A stretch of 10,455 nucleotides of DNA from Desulfuromonadales bacterium (GTDB lineage: Bacteria > Desulfobacterota > Desulfuromonadia > Desulfuromonadales > UBA2294), in NCBI GenBank assembly GCA_014859615.1, contig JACUTX010000072.1, positions 1 to 10,455 on the forward strand. Direction: 5' to 3'. The position numbers were made by a program, and so were the translations under genes. Shown one piece after another: positions 1 through 6,713 of this stretch (positions within the stretch are counted from its first letter, which is position 1; each line of letters starts with the position of its first letter). The notes under the pieces are model-generated. The model worked only from the letters and a program-made list of their open reading frames with translations, was not told where the DNA came from and ran no database searches.

Positions 1-11
1 TGAATTATTGT

Positions 12-40
12 TTGACAAGAATCGTTCGAATCTGTAGGAT
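12..40 (+). promoter_or_regulatory. Probable sigma70 promoter of typA
   Basis: A perfect -35 hexamer TTGACA (12-17) is followed after exactly 17 bases by TAGGAT (35-40), a 4/6 match to the -10 consensus. The predicted transcription start is near base 47, giving a 5' leader of about 48 bases before typA. The promoter call rests on the hexamers and spacing alone. No operator or other regulatory site is evident, and what lies upstream is outside the window. Confidence 0.65.
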
Positions 41-94
41 AACACGTTTGTTTTATCTTCCATAGTAAACCAGAGAGAGAGCGGCACAAAAGTT

Positions 95-1903
95 ATGAGT
101 GAAATCCGTAATATCGCTATTATCGCCCACGTTGACCATGGCAAAACCACCCTGGTCGACGCCATGCTTAAACAGTCGGGCGTTTTTCGTGAAAACCAGA
201 AGATTGTCGAACGGGTCATGGATCGTAATGATCTGGAGAAGGAGCGCGGGATCACCATTATCTCCAAAAATCTCTCGATCCAGCGTCCAGATATGAAGGT
301 TAATGTTGTTGACACCCCGGGACATGCCGATTTCGGCGGCGAAGTTGAGCGCGTACTGATGATGGTCGATTCGGTTCTGTTGCTGGTTGACGCTTTCGAC
401 GGTCCGATGCCTCAGACCCGGTTTGTGTTGAAAAAAGCGTTGACACTCGGTCACTGCCCGGTGGTTGTAATCAATAAAATCGATCGTCCCGGTGCCCGAC
501 CGACCGAGGTGGTTGAGATGGTTTTCGATCTCTTTTGCGAACTTGATGCCAACGAGCATCAGCTCGATTTTCCGATTGTCTACACCAGCGCCAAATTCGG
601 TATCTCCAAGATGGAGCCTTCCGACGAAGACAGTAATCTCGACCCGCTGTTCGAGGTGATCCGCACCAGGGTCCCCGCGCCGTCAGGTGACCCGGAGGCC
701 CCTTTGCAGATGCAGGTGACCAGTCTCGACTACGACGATTATATCGGTCGTACGGGGACCGGCAAGATTGTCAACGGCCGGATCCGAGCGGGTGAAACAG
801 TTGCAGTGATCGATCGCGACGGCAAGGTTCGCAGCAGCAAGGTGACCAAACTGCTCGGTTACGTCGGACTGCAGCAGGTTGAGATCCCTGATGCCATGGC
901 TGGCGATATCGTTACTGTCGCCGGATTTGAGGATATCAGTATCGGTGAAACGATCGCCTCTCTTAATAACCCGGTTTCGCTGCCGTTCCTCTCGATCGAC
1001 GAGCCGACCCTGTCGATGAATTTCATCGTCAACGGTTCGCCTTTCGCCGGTAAGGAAGGGAAGTTTGTCACCAGTCGGCAGTTGCGCGAGCGTCTGATGC
1101 GTGAATTGCGGACGAATGTCTCTCTGCGGGTTGAAGAGACCGACAATACCGACAGCTTCAAGGTTTCTGGCCGGGGGGAACTGCACCTTTCGATCCTGAT
1201 TGAAAACATGCGCCGCGAAGGGTTTGAACTGGCAGTCTCCAAGCCTGAAGTGATCTACCGTGAGATTGATGGTGTTCGGTGCGAACCGATGGAATATCTG
1301 ACGATCGATGTTCCGGAAGAGTATCAGGGGACCGTGATTGAAAAGCTCGGAAGCCGCAAAGCCGAGATGGTCTCGATGTCGCCGATGGACGGGGTTGTCC
1401 GGATCGAATTTATTATCCCGGCTCGTGGTTTGATCGGCTTCCGGACTGAATTTTTGACGGATACCCGCGGAACCGGCACACTGAATCACGTCTTTCACGA
1501 GTATGCACCGTACAAGGGACCGATTATCGGTCGCAAAAATGGTGTATTGATCGCTATCGAAACGGCTGAAACAGTCGCTTACTCTCTCTGGACTCTGCAG
1601 GATCGCGGGACGATGTTCGTCTCCCCCGGTACACGTGTCTACGAGGGGATGATCATCGGTCAGCACAACAAGGAGAATGATCTGGTAGTGAATGCCTGCC
1701 GCGGCAAAAAACTGACCAATGTTCGCTCTTCCGGTACGGATGAGGCGGTGCGCCTGATTACGCCGAACATCCTGACTCTGGAACAGGCGCTCGAGTATAT
1801 ATCTGACGATGAGCTGGTTGAGGTCACCCCCCAATCGATTCGGTTGCGCAAAAAGTACCTTGATGCAAACGATCGCAAAAAGTATGAAAAAAAGAGCAAA
1901 TAA
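95..1903 (+). CDS. typA: Ribosome-associated translational GTPase TypA/BipA
   Basis: This 602-residue protein is the usual full length for TypA/BipA. That GTPase of the EF-G/LepA group binds the 70S ribosome and helps in ribosome assembly, cold and stress adaptation and virulence-type regulation in other bacteria. All G motifs are visible: G1 AHVDHGKT (11-18), RGITI of switch I (51-55), DTPGH (73-77), NKID (127-130) and SAK (165-167). An EF-Tu-like beta-barrel domain, the EF-G-like domains and the TypA-specific C-terminal domain follow; the RGLIGFR stretch is typical of the family. The ATG at 95 gives the conserved MSEIRNIAIIAHVDHGK start. The ribosome site is poor: a purine run GAGAGAG (about 73-81) lies somewhat far from the start. 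The gene has its own promoter (12-40) and terminator (2027-2054), so it is probably a single-gene transcript. Confidence 0.97.
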   Translation: MSEIRNIAIIAHVDHGKTTLVDAMLKQSGVFRENQKIVERVMDRNDLEKERGITIISKNLSIQRPDMKVNVVDTPGHADFGGEVERVLMMVDSVLLLVDAFDGPMPQTRFVLKKALTLGHCPVVVINKIDRPGARPTEVVEMVFDLFCELDANEHQLDFPIVYTSAKFGISKMEPSDEDSNLDPLFEVIRTRVPAPSGDPEAPLQMQVTSLDYDDYIGRTGTGKIVNGRIRAGETVAVIDRDGKVRSSKVTKLLGYVGLQQVEIPDAMAGDIVTVAGFEDISIGETIASLNNPVSLPFLSIDEPTLSMNFIVNGSPFAGKEGKFVTSRQLRERLMRELRTNVSLRVEETDNTDSFKVSGRGELHLSILIENMRREGFELAVSKPEVIYREIDGVRCEPMEYLTIDVPEEYQGTVIEKLGSRKAEMVSMSPMDGVVRIEFIIPARGLIGFRTEFLTDTRGTGTLNHVFHEYAPYKGPIIGRKNGVLIAIETAETVAYSLWTLQDRGTMFVSPGTRVYEGMIIGQHNKENDLVVNACRGKKLTNVRSSGTDEAVRLITPNILTLEQALEYISDDELVEVTPQSIRLRKKYLDANDRKKYEKKSK

Positions 1904-2026
1904 TCGTTGTGGTGTATCGATCTGTCATAAAGTTACTTCAGACCGTTAAAATGCAACGAATCCGTTAATGTAAAAATAGGTCAGCTCAAAATCCTTCTAT
2001 CGGGGGTCCATACTACTGTTTTTTTG

Positions 2027-2054
2027 CGGGGCCGAAATCGGCCCCGTTTTTTTT
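2027..2054 (+). terminator. Rho-independent terminator downstream of typA
   Basis: A perfect 8-bp GC-rich stem, CGGGGCCG (2027-2034) and CGGCCCCG (2039-2046), encloses the tetraloop AAAT and is followed immediately by eight T (2047-2054). A run of seven T (2019-2025) also precedes the stem; on the minus strand this would give A rather than U, so the terminator works in the plus direction only. It lies 123 bases after the typA stop and separates typA from the secA transcription unit. Confidence 0.93.
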
Positions 2055-2177
2055 CACACGGGGTCGTATAATTATGCGCTAACGGCAATTATGCCAGCTT
2101 CTGTTTTTGCCCTCTGCACTCTTTTGTGTGTGTCTGTTCTTTTCGTTTCTTCTCTTGTGACGACCCCTTTGCGTGTG
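2055..2177 (+). repeat. Long-range inverted repeat in the secA leader
   Basis: GGGGTCGT (2060-2067) is exactly complementary to ACGACCCC (2160-2167), 92 bases apart. The flanking CACAC (2055-2059) is complementary to GTGTG (2173-2177), leaving a 5-base bulge TTTGC. Together these give 13 base pairs that would enclose the pyrimidine-rich part of the leader. The left arm overlaps the TATAAT box (2067-2072). If that box is used, the left arm lies upstream of the RNA start, and the structure could form only in read-through RNA or transcripts begun further upstream. Confidence 0.4.
2067..2072 (+). promoter_or_regulatory. Candidate -10 box for the secA operon
   Basis: An exact TATAAT at 2067-2072 lies just downstream of the typA terminator and 177 bases before the secA ATG. 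At 16-18 bases upstream the sequence is the terminator's own CCG and T-run, with no good TTGACA, so the -35 is poor. It could be activator-dependent or a chance AT-rich match. If used, RNA would begin near 2079, about 12 bases before the ATG of the candidate leader peptide at 2091. Confidence 0.35.
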
Positions 2178-2243
2178 TTAATAGTTACGAGTTTAATTTC
2201 TCTCAAAACTGGCGTTGCCCAGTCCTTGAATATTGGAGTCTGA
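2091..2243 (+). CDS. Candidate 50-residue hydrophobic leader peptide upstream of secA
   Basis: An ATG at 2091 opens a frame of 50 codons that stops with TGA at 2241-2243, only 5 bases before the secA ATG. Its last codons (GGA GTC) contain the secA ribosome site. The peptide begins MPASVFALCTLLCVSVLFVS and is almost entirely hydrophobic or small. There are two apolar segments (about residues 5-23 and 29-38), Arg28 and Lys39 are the only basic residues, and there are no acidic ones. This is the position used by secretion-monitor peptides such as SecM (enterobacteria) and VemP (Vibrio), but neither the SecM arrest motif nor a classic charged signal-peptide start is present. There is no convincing ribosome site before the ATG. 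The T-rich DNA would encode apolar residues by chance, and third-position GC looks lower than in neighbouring genes. It should be treated as a hypothesis. Confidence 0.25.
   Translation: MPASVFALCTLLCVSVLFVSSLVTTPLRVLIVTSLISLKTGVAQSLNIGV
2235..2238 (+). promoter_or_regulatory. Ribosome binding site deciding the secA start
   Basis: GGAG at 2235-2238 lies 10 bases before ATG 2249 and supports that codon as the secA start. An in-frame GTG upstream at 2126 has only pyrimidines in front of it. The site sits inside the last codons of the short hydrophobic frame that ends at 2243, so translation of that frame, if it occurs, would transiently cover it. Confidence 0.65.
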
Positions 2244-2248
2244 TACAG

Positions 2249-4936
2249 ATGATTGGATCTACTTTTAGGAAAATCTTCGGGAGCAAAAACGAACGCGATC
2301 TGAAACTGCTGCAGCCGGTTATTAATCAGATCAACAGCTTTGAAACTGCATTTGAGGCGCTCTCTGACGAAGAACTGACGGCCAAGACGGTTGAATTTAA
2401 AAATAGATTTGCCGCCGGTGAAACCCTCGATGATCTTCTCCCCGAAGCGTTTGCCGTGGTGCGCGAGGGATCAAAACGGGTTCTCGGCATGCGGCATTTT
2501 GATGTTCAGTTGATCGGCGGCATTATCCTGCATCAGGGGAAGATCGCCGAGATGAAAACCGGTGAGGGGAAGACGCTGATGGCGACCTTGCCGATCTACC
2601 TTAATGCCCTGGCTGGCAGAGGGGTGCATGTCGTCACCGTGAACGATTATCTTGCCAGTCGTGACGCCGAGTGGATGGGGAAGCTGTACCGGTTTCTCGG
2701 GATGACCGTCGGATGCATTGTGCACGGGCTCGATGATGCGGCCCGCAAAGCGGTTTATAATTGCGATATCACCTATGGAACCAATAACGAGTTTGGATTT
2801 GATTACCTGCGCGACAACATGAAATTCGATCTGGATGAATATGTTCAGCGCGACCATTATTATGCCATCGTCGATGAGGTCGACTCGATTTTGATCGATG
2901 AAGCGCGGACTCCGCTGATAATCTCCGGTCCGAGTGAAACGCGCAGCGATCTCTACGCTGCCGTAAACAGGATTATCCCCAGCCTCAAGAAGGGAGAGGT
3001 GATCGAACATCGCGATGGCGGGCGTATCGGCCAGAGCCTCAAGGAGTTTACCGGCGACTATACGGTTGACGAAAAGGCGAAGAGCGCGACCCTGACCGAG
3101 GCGGGGGTGGCCAAGGTCGAGAAGTTGCTCGGCGTTGAGAATCTTTATGACCCGCTCAATATCGAAACCTTGCATCATGTGAATCAGGCGTTGAAGGCCC
3201 ACACCCTGTTCAGCCGGGATGTCGATTACGTGGTCAAGGATGGTGAGGTACATATTGTCGACGAGTTTACCGGTCGTCTGATGCCGGGACGCCGCTGGAG
3301 CGACGGGCTGCATCAGGCAGTCGAGGCGAAGGAGGGGGTCAAGGTTGAGAATGAAAACCAGACCCTGGCGACCATCACCTTCCAGAACTATTTCCGGATG
3401 TACGAGAAGCTCTCCGGAATGACCGGAACCGCCGATACCGAGGCGGCAGAGTTTCAGGAGATCTACAAACTTGGTGTTACGGTTGTCCCGACCAATATGC
3501 CGATGATTCGGATCGACCGCTCGGATCTGATTTACAAGACGGAAAAAGAGAAATTCAATGCCGTCATCGACGATATTATCGAGCGGCACAAGATCGGTCA
3601 GCCGGTTCTGGTCGGCACTATTTCGATCGAGAATTCGGAAAAACTCTCCGAGTTATTGAAGAAGCGCGGCATCAAGCATAATGTGCTCAACGCCAAGCAG
3701 CATGAACGTGAGGCGGAGATCGTCGCGCAGGCCGGTCGTAAAGGGGCGGTGACGATTGCGACCAATATGGCCGGTCGAGGCACCGACATTGTTCTGGGTG
3801 GTAATCCCGAGATGTTGGCGAGAAAGGCGTCGGAGTCAGCAGAAGATCAGGAAGCGGCGTATGCCGAGGCGCTGGCCAGGTTCAAGGTTGAATGTGCGGC
3901 GGAACGTGAAGAGGTTCTGGACGCTGGCGGTTTCTATATTCTCGGGACTGAACGGCACGAATCGCGGCGGATTGACAATCAGCTCCGTGGTCGTTCCGGT
4001 CGTCAGGGGGACGCCGGGGAGAGTCGTTTCTTTATGTCGCTTGATGATGATCTGCTGCGGATCTTTGGTTCGCACAAGGTTGCCTATGTGATGGAGAAGC
4101 TCAAACTGCCCGAAGGAGAGCCGATCGAGCACGGTATGATCAGTCGGGCGATTGAGAATGCCCAGGGGAAGGTCGAAGCGCACAACTTCGATATCCGTAA
4201 GCATCTGATCGAGTACGACGATGTTATGAACCGGCAGCGCGAGGTGATCTACACCCAGCGCCGCGAAGTTTTAAAAGGTGAAAATCTCAAGCAGATGGTG
4301 ATCGGTATCATCGATGAGATGGTCGAAGATATGATCGCTACTTTCTGCCCGGAAAAGACCCCGTCGCAGCAATGGAACTGGGGGAGTCTTTATGATGATT
4401 ATCTGGCCCAGTTTAATATTGTTCCGGAGTTTCCCGATACGGATAAACCGAATCTGAAGGTCGAAGAGCTTGAAGCTGCGCTTAAAGAACAGGTTCAGTC
4501 GCAGCTGAGCGCCAAAGAGGAAGAGTTCTCTCCCCCGGTGATGGAACATCTTCTGCGTATATTGTTGCTGCAGACGATCGATATGCAATGGAAAGGGCAC
4601 CTGCTGAATATCGATCATCTTAAAGAGGGGATTGGCCTGCGCAGCTATGCTCAGCGCAACCCGAAGGAAGAGTACAAGCGTGAGGCGTACAACCTGTTTG
4701 TCGAAATGATGGGCCGCATTCGCCAGGATATTATTCAGAAACTGTTTCGGATTCAACTCGCCCGCAATGATGATGTCGCCCGGATGGAAGAGGAGCAACG
4801 GCGTAAAAAAGAGTTTCTTGAACGACACACGGCCGGGAGTCAGAAGGGGAAACCTGTTGTGCGTGATGATCGGATCGGCCGCAACGACCCCTGTCCGTGC
4901 GGCAGCGGGAAAAAATATAAAAAATGCTGTGGGTAA
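2249..4936 (+). CDS. secA: Protein translocase motor ATPase SecA
   Basis: This is the ATPase motor that drives unfolded preproteins through the SecYEG channel; it acts in the cytosol and at the inner membrane. From ATG 2249 the protein is 895 residues, a normal length. Walker A MKTGEGKT falls at 102-109 with Lys108, and the DEVD Walker B begins at Asp209, the same numbering as in Escherichia coli, which also supports this start. The preprotein cross-linking region, second helicase domain (TNMAGRGTDIVLGGNPE), scaffold and wing regions follow in the normal order. The C-terminus carries the zinc-binding SEC-C motif DPCPCGSGKKYKKCC with Cys882, 884, 893 and 894, used for SecB and phospholipid contact. 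A longer in-frame start (GTG 2126) would add 41 residues foreign to the family. It is the first standard gene of the downstream plus-strand run, with 37 bases to the next gene. Confidence 0.97.
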   Translation: MIGSTFRKIFGSKNERDLKLLQPVINQINSFETAFEALSDEELTAKTVEFKNRFAAGETLDDLLPEAFAVVREGSKRVLGMRHFDVQLIGGIILHQGKIAEMKTGEGKTLMATLPIYLNALAGRGVHVVTVNDYLASRDAEWMGKLYRFLGMTVGCIVHGLDDAARKAVYNCDITYGTNNEFGFDYLRDNMKFDLDEYVQRDHYYAIVDEVDSILIDEARTPLIISGPSETRSDLYAAVNRIIPSLKKGEVIEHRDGGRIGQSLKEFTGDYTVDEKAKSATLTEAGVAKVEKLLGVENLYDPLNIETLHHVNQALKAHTLFSRDVDYVVKDGEVHIVDEFTGRLMPGRRWSDGLHQAVEAKEGVKVENENQTLATITFQNYFRMYEKLSGMTGTADTEAAEFQEIYKLGVTVVPTNMPMIRIDRSDLIYKTEKEKFNAVIDDIIERHKIGQPVLVGTISIENSEKLSELLKKRGIKHNVLNAKQHEREAEIVAQAGRKGAVTIATNMAGRGTDIVLGGNPEMLARKASESAEDQEAAYAEALARFKVECAAEREEVLDAGGFYILGTERHESRRIDNQLRGRSGRQGDAGESRFFMSLDDDLLRIFGSHKVAYVMEKLKLPEGEPIEHGMISRAIENAQGKVEAHNFDIRKHLIEYDDVMNRQREVIYTQRREVLKGENLKQMVIGIIDEMVEDMIATFCPEKTPSQQWNWGSLYDDYLAQFNIVPEFPDTDKPNLKVEELEAALKEQVQSQLSAKEEEFSPPVMEHLLRILLLQTIDMQWKGHLLNIDHLKEGIGLRSYAQRNPKEEYKREAYNLFVEMMGRIRQDIIQKLFRIQLARNDDVARMEEEQRRKKEFLERHTAGSQKGKPVVRDDRIGRNDPCPCGSGKKYKKCCG

Positions 4937-4958
4937 TCGTATTTTTTTGAGCGTCTCA

Positions 4959-4966
4959 AGGGGGGA
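4959..4966 (+). promoter_or_regulatory. Ribosome binding site deciding the GTG start of the sensor kinase
   Basis: AAGGGGGG at 4959-4966 lies 7 bases before GTG 4974 and fixes this non-ATG start. A small hairpin, TTGAG (4947-4951) and CTCAA (4955-4959) with a 3-base loop, abuts the site. A run of seven T (4942-4948) lies before rather than after the hairpin, so this is not an intrinsic terminator after secA; read-through from secA is expected. Confidence 0.7.
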
Positions 4967-4973
4967 TTGGTAA

Positions 4974-6713
4974 GTGCAGAGAGCAACGGCTGATAGCTCT
5001 AACCCGACCGTTCTGGTGATCGACGACGACCCTTTTTCCCGGGCGGTTATCCGGGAGACGCTTGAGCCAAAAGGGTACACCATCCTTGATGCCTTGACCG
5101 GCAAAGAGGTCGAGATCTCGATCGCCCGCTATCCGGTTTCGGTCGTGTTGACCGCGATCGAGATGCCGGACAGTTCCGGGGCGGATGTTTTGCAGATGGT
5201 GAAGCGGCTTCAGCCCGACCTCCCGGTGATTATTGTCTCTGCCGATCAGGATTTTCATGCTGCCCGCCAGGCGTTGCGTGATGGCGCTCTCGATTATCTG
5301 GTTAAGCCTTTCTCTGATAACGAACTCTGTCAATCGGTTGCGCGGGGTGTTGCCGCTTATGAAAAGGGGGTTGAATCGCGCCAACAACATGAGGAGTCCG
5401 AGCGCCGGCTGGCTGATCTGGTATTATTACGTGAAGTGGGTGAGACGGCGAGCGGCGAAGCCGACATGCAGTCCCTGCTGGAACGGATTCTTGATTTTGT
5501 CAGTGAAGCGGTTCATGTCGAAACAGTCTCTCTGATGCTGGTTGAAGAGCCGGGTTTTCTGACAATAAGGGTGTCACGGGGGCTGCCGGATAAAGTTGTC
5601 GCCGGAACCCGGATCCCGATCGGCGATACGGTTGCCGGGCATGTTGTTCAGACCGGTGAACCGTTTCTGACGGCCGATCTGGATGAGGATGAGCGTTTTT
5701 CTCCGGCCGGTGATGTGGGTCAGTATTCAACCCGTTCGGCTCTTTCTCTCCCTCTCAAGTCAAGAGATCGTGTGATCGGGGTGCTGAATGTCAATAATAA
5801 ACGCGATGGCGCAACTTTTACAGTAACGGATCAATATTTTCTCGCTTCGGTCGCTCATCAGGCGACCATGGCTCTTGAAAACCTCGATCTGGTCAATCGC
5901 CTGAAAAGAGAGACGCATCGGCTCGATGCCCTGAATCGGGTCAGGACTCGGCTGGTCTGTACTCTCTCACATGAGCTGCGGACACCACTGACCACTGTCC
6001 TCGGATTTGCCGATCTGATTTTGAGTTATCGTGGAATGGTCGCTGATGTCGATCTGCTCGATTATCTCGGCAACATCCAGGAAGGGGGGCTGCAGATGGA
6101 GCGGCTGATCAGCGAGATGATGATGCTGTTCAGCCTCGATTCCGGGACGGCGATCTGGCAACTGGAAAGATTCAATTTAAAGGCGCTCAGTAACGAAATC
6201 CTCTCCGGTTTTGTTAACCAGATTGATAATAACGGAATTAGCGTCAATCTCTGGGTGTCAGAGAAACTGCCGGAACTGCTGAACGACGCGGAAAAACTGC
6301 GGGCGGTACTTGAAGCCTTGATCGATAATGCGATCAAGTTCAATCACCCCGAGGGGCTGATCTGCATCTCTGCCGATTTTCTTCCGGCGGATTCGAACAT
6401 GCTCCATATCCGTGTTTTTAATTCCGGGGGAAAAATCCCGGCCGAGGCGGCTGAAGAGATTTTTGCTCCTTATAGCCAATTAGGCGAGATCAACACGAAT
6501 AAGCCGAAGGGGGTCGGAATCGGCCTGACTCTCTGCAAAACAGTGGTCGAAATCATGCGGGGCGAGATCTCTCTCGATCAGAGCAGCGACGAGGGGACGG
6601 CCTTCTCTCTGATATTGCCGTTGCAATGTAACCACCTGCAAGAAAGTGCGAACTATGTCAATACCATTAAAGGTCAAAGGTTTTCAGTTTGCGGCGACAG
6701 CAGCTGGAATTAA
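4974..6713 (+). CDS. Soluble sensor histidine kinase, degenerate REC-GAF-HisKA-HATPase
   Basis: This 579-residue cytoplasmic protein has no membrane segment. An N-terminal receiver (about 12-125) has the acidic DDD at 17-19, Ser89 and Lys111 (LVKPF). The phospho-accepting aspartate is replaced by Ala61, because VLTAIEMP stands where VLLDIxMP is usual, so this receiver should not be phosphorylated normally. A helical linker leads to a GAF domain (about 150-305, with GDTVAGHVV and IGVLNVNN signatures). A HisKA dimerisation domain with His333 in LSHELRTPLT follows, then a HATPase domain with an N box around Asn452, a variant G1 box (NSGGKIP, 483-489) and G2 GVGIGL (513-518). A tail of about 30 residues follows the ATPase fold. 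Its last 59 bases overlap argJ. No cognate response regulator is adjacent. The signal and target cannot be read from the sequence. The GTG start is supported by the site at 4959-4966. Confidence 0.9.
   Translation: MQRATADSSNPTVLVIDDDPFSRAVIRETLEPKGYTILDALTGKEVEISIARYPVSVVLTAIEMPDSSGADVLQMVKRLQPDLPVIIVSADQDFHAARQALRDGALDYLVKPFSDNELCQSVARGVAAYEKGVESRQQHEESERRLADLVLLREVGETASGEADMQSLLERILDFVSEAVHVETVSLMLVEEPGFLTIRVSRGLPDKVVAGTRIPIGDTVAGHVVQTGEPFLTADLDEDERFSPAGDVGQYSTRSALSLPLKSRDRVIGVLNVNNKRDGATFTVTDQYFLASVAHQATMALENLDLVNRLKRETHRLDALNRVRTRLVCTLSHELRTPLTTVLGFADLILSYRGMVADVDLLDYLGNIQEGGLQMERLISEMMMLFSLDSGTAIWQLERFNLKALSNEILSGFVNQIDNNGISVNLWVSEKLPELLNDAEKLRAVLEALIDNAIKFNHPEGLICISADFLPADSNMLHIRVFNSGGKIPAEAAEEIFAPYSQLGEINTNKPKGVGIGLTLCKTVVEIMRGEISLDQSSDEGTAFSLILPLQCNHLQESANYVNTIKGQRFSVCGDSSWN

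Larger units (their letters stand above)
1904..2248 (+). other. 345-base intergenic region between typA and secA
   Basis: This gap has no conventional gene. Bases 1904-2026 form an AT-richer tail after typA with a 7-bp direct repeat CCGTTAA (1943-1949 and 1962-1968). Bases 2027-2054 are an intrinsic terminator. Bases 2055-2248 are the secA leader: a TATAAT box (2067-2072), an 8-bp direct repeat AATTATGC (2070-2077 and 2087-2094), a strikingly pyrimidine-rich stretch (about 2100-2156), a short hydrophobic open frame (2091-2243), and the secA ribosome site GGAG (2235-2238). I see no tRNA or recognised riboswitch here. Confidence 0.8.

Noticed and set aside
683..1834. 383-codon open frame antisense to typA
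   Set aside because: It lies fully inside a certain gene. Its His/Arg/Asp-rich composition is typical of an antisense shadow, and no family is recognisable.
2070..2094. 8-bp direct repeat AATTATGC, centre spacing 17 bases, as an operator
   Set aside because: It is short, AT-rich and partly within the candidate -10 box. There is no matching regulator in the window, so chance is likely. It is noted only in the intergenic description.
2126..2248. In-frame GTG extension of secA adding 41 residues
   Set aside because: The added residues (Cys/Phe rich) do not resemble any SecA N-terminus. ATG 2249 has a ribosome site and puts Walker Lys108 and Asp209 at the same numbers as in Escherichia coli SecA.
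2471..3589. 372-codon open frame antisense to secA
   Set aside because: It lies wholly within the SecA helicase coding region. Its composition mirrors the sense codons, and I recognise no domain.
4942..4959. Possible terminator between secA and the kinase gene
   Set aside because: The T-run precedes the 5-bp hairpin instead of following it, and the hairpin is weak. It is better read as part of the ribosome-site context.
4271..5104. 277-codon antisense frame spanning the secA/kinase junction
   Set aside because: It overlaps two well-supported genes and has no recognisable motifs. It is explained as the reverse complement of coding sequence.
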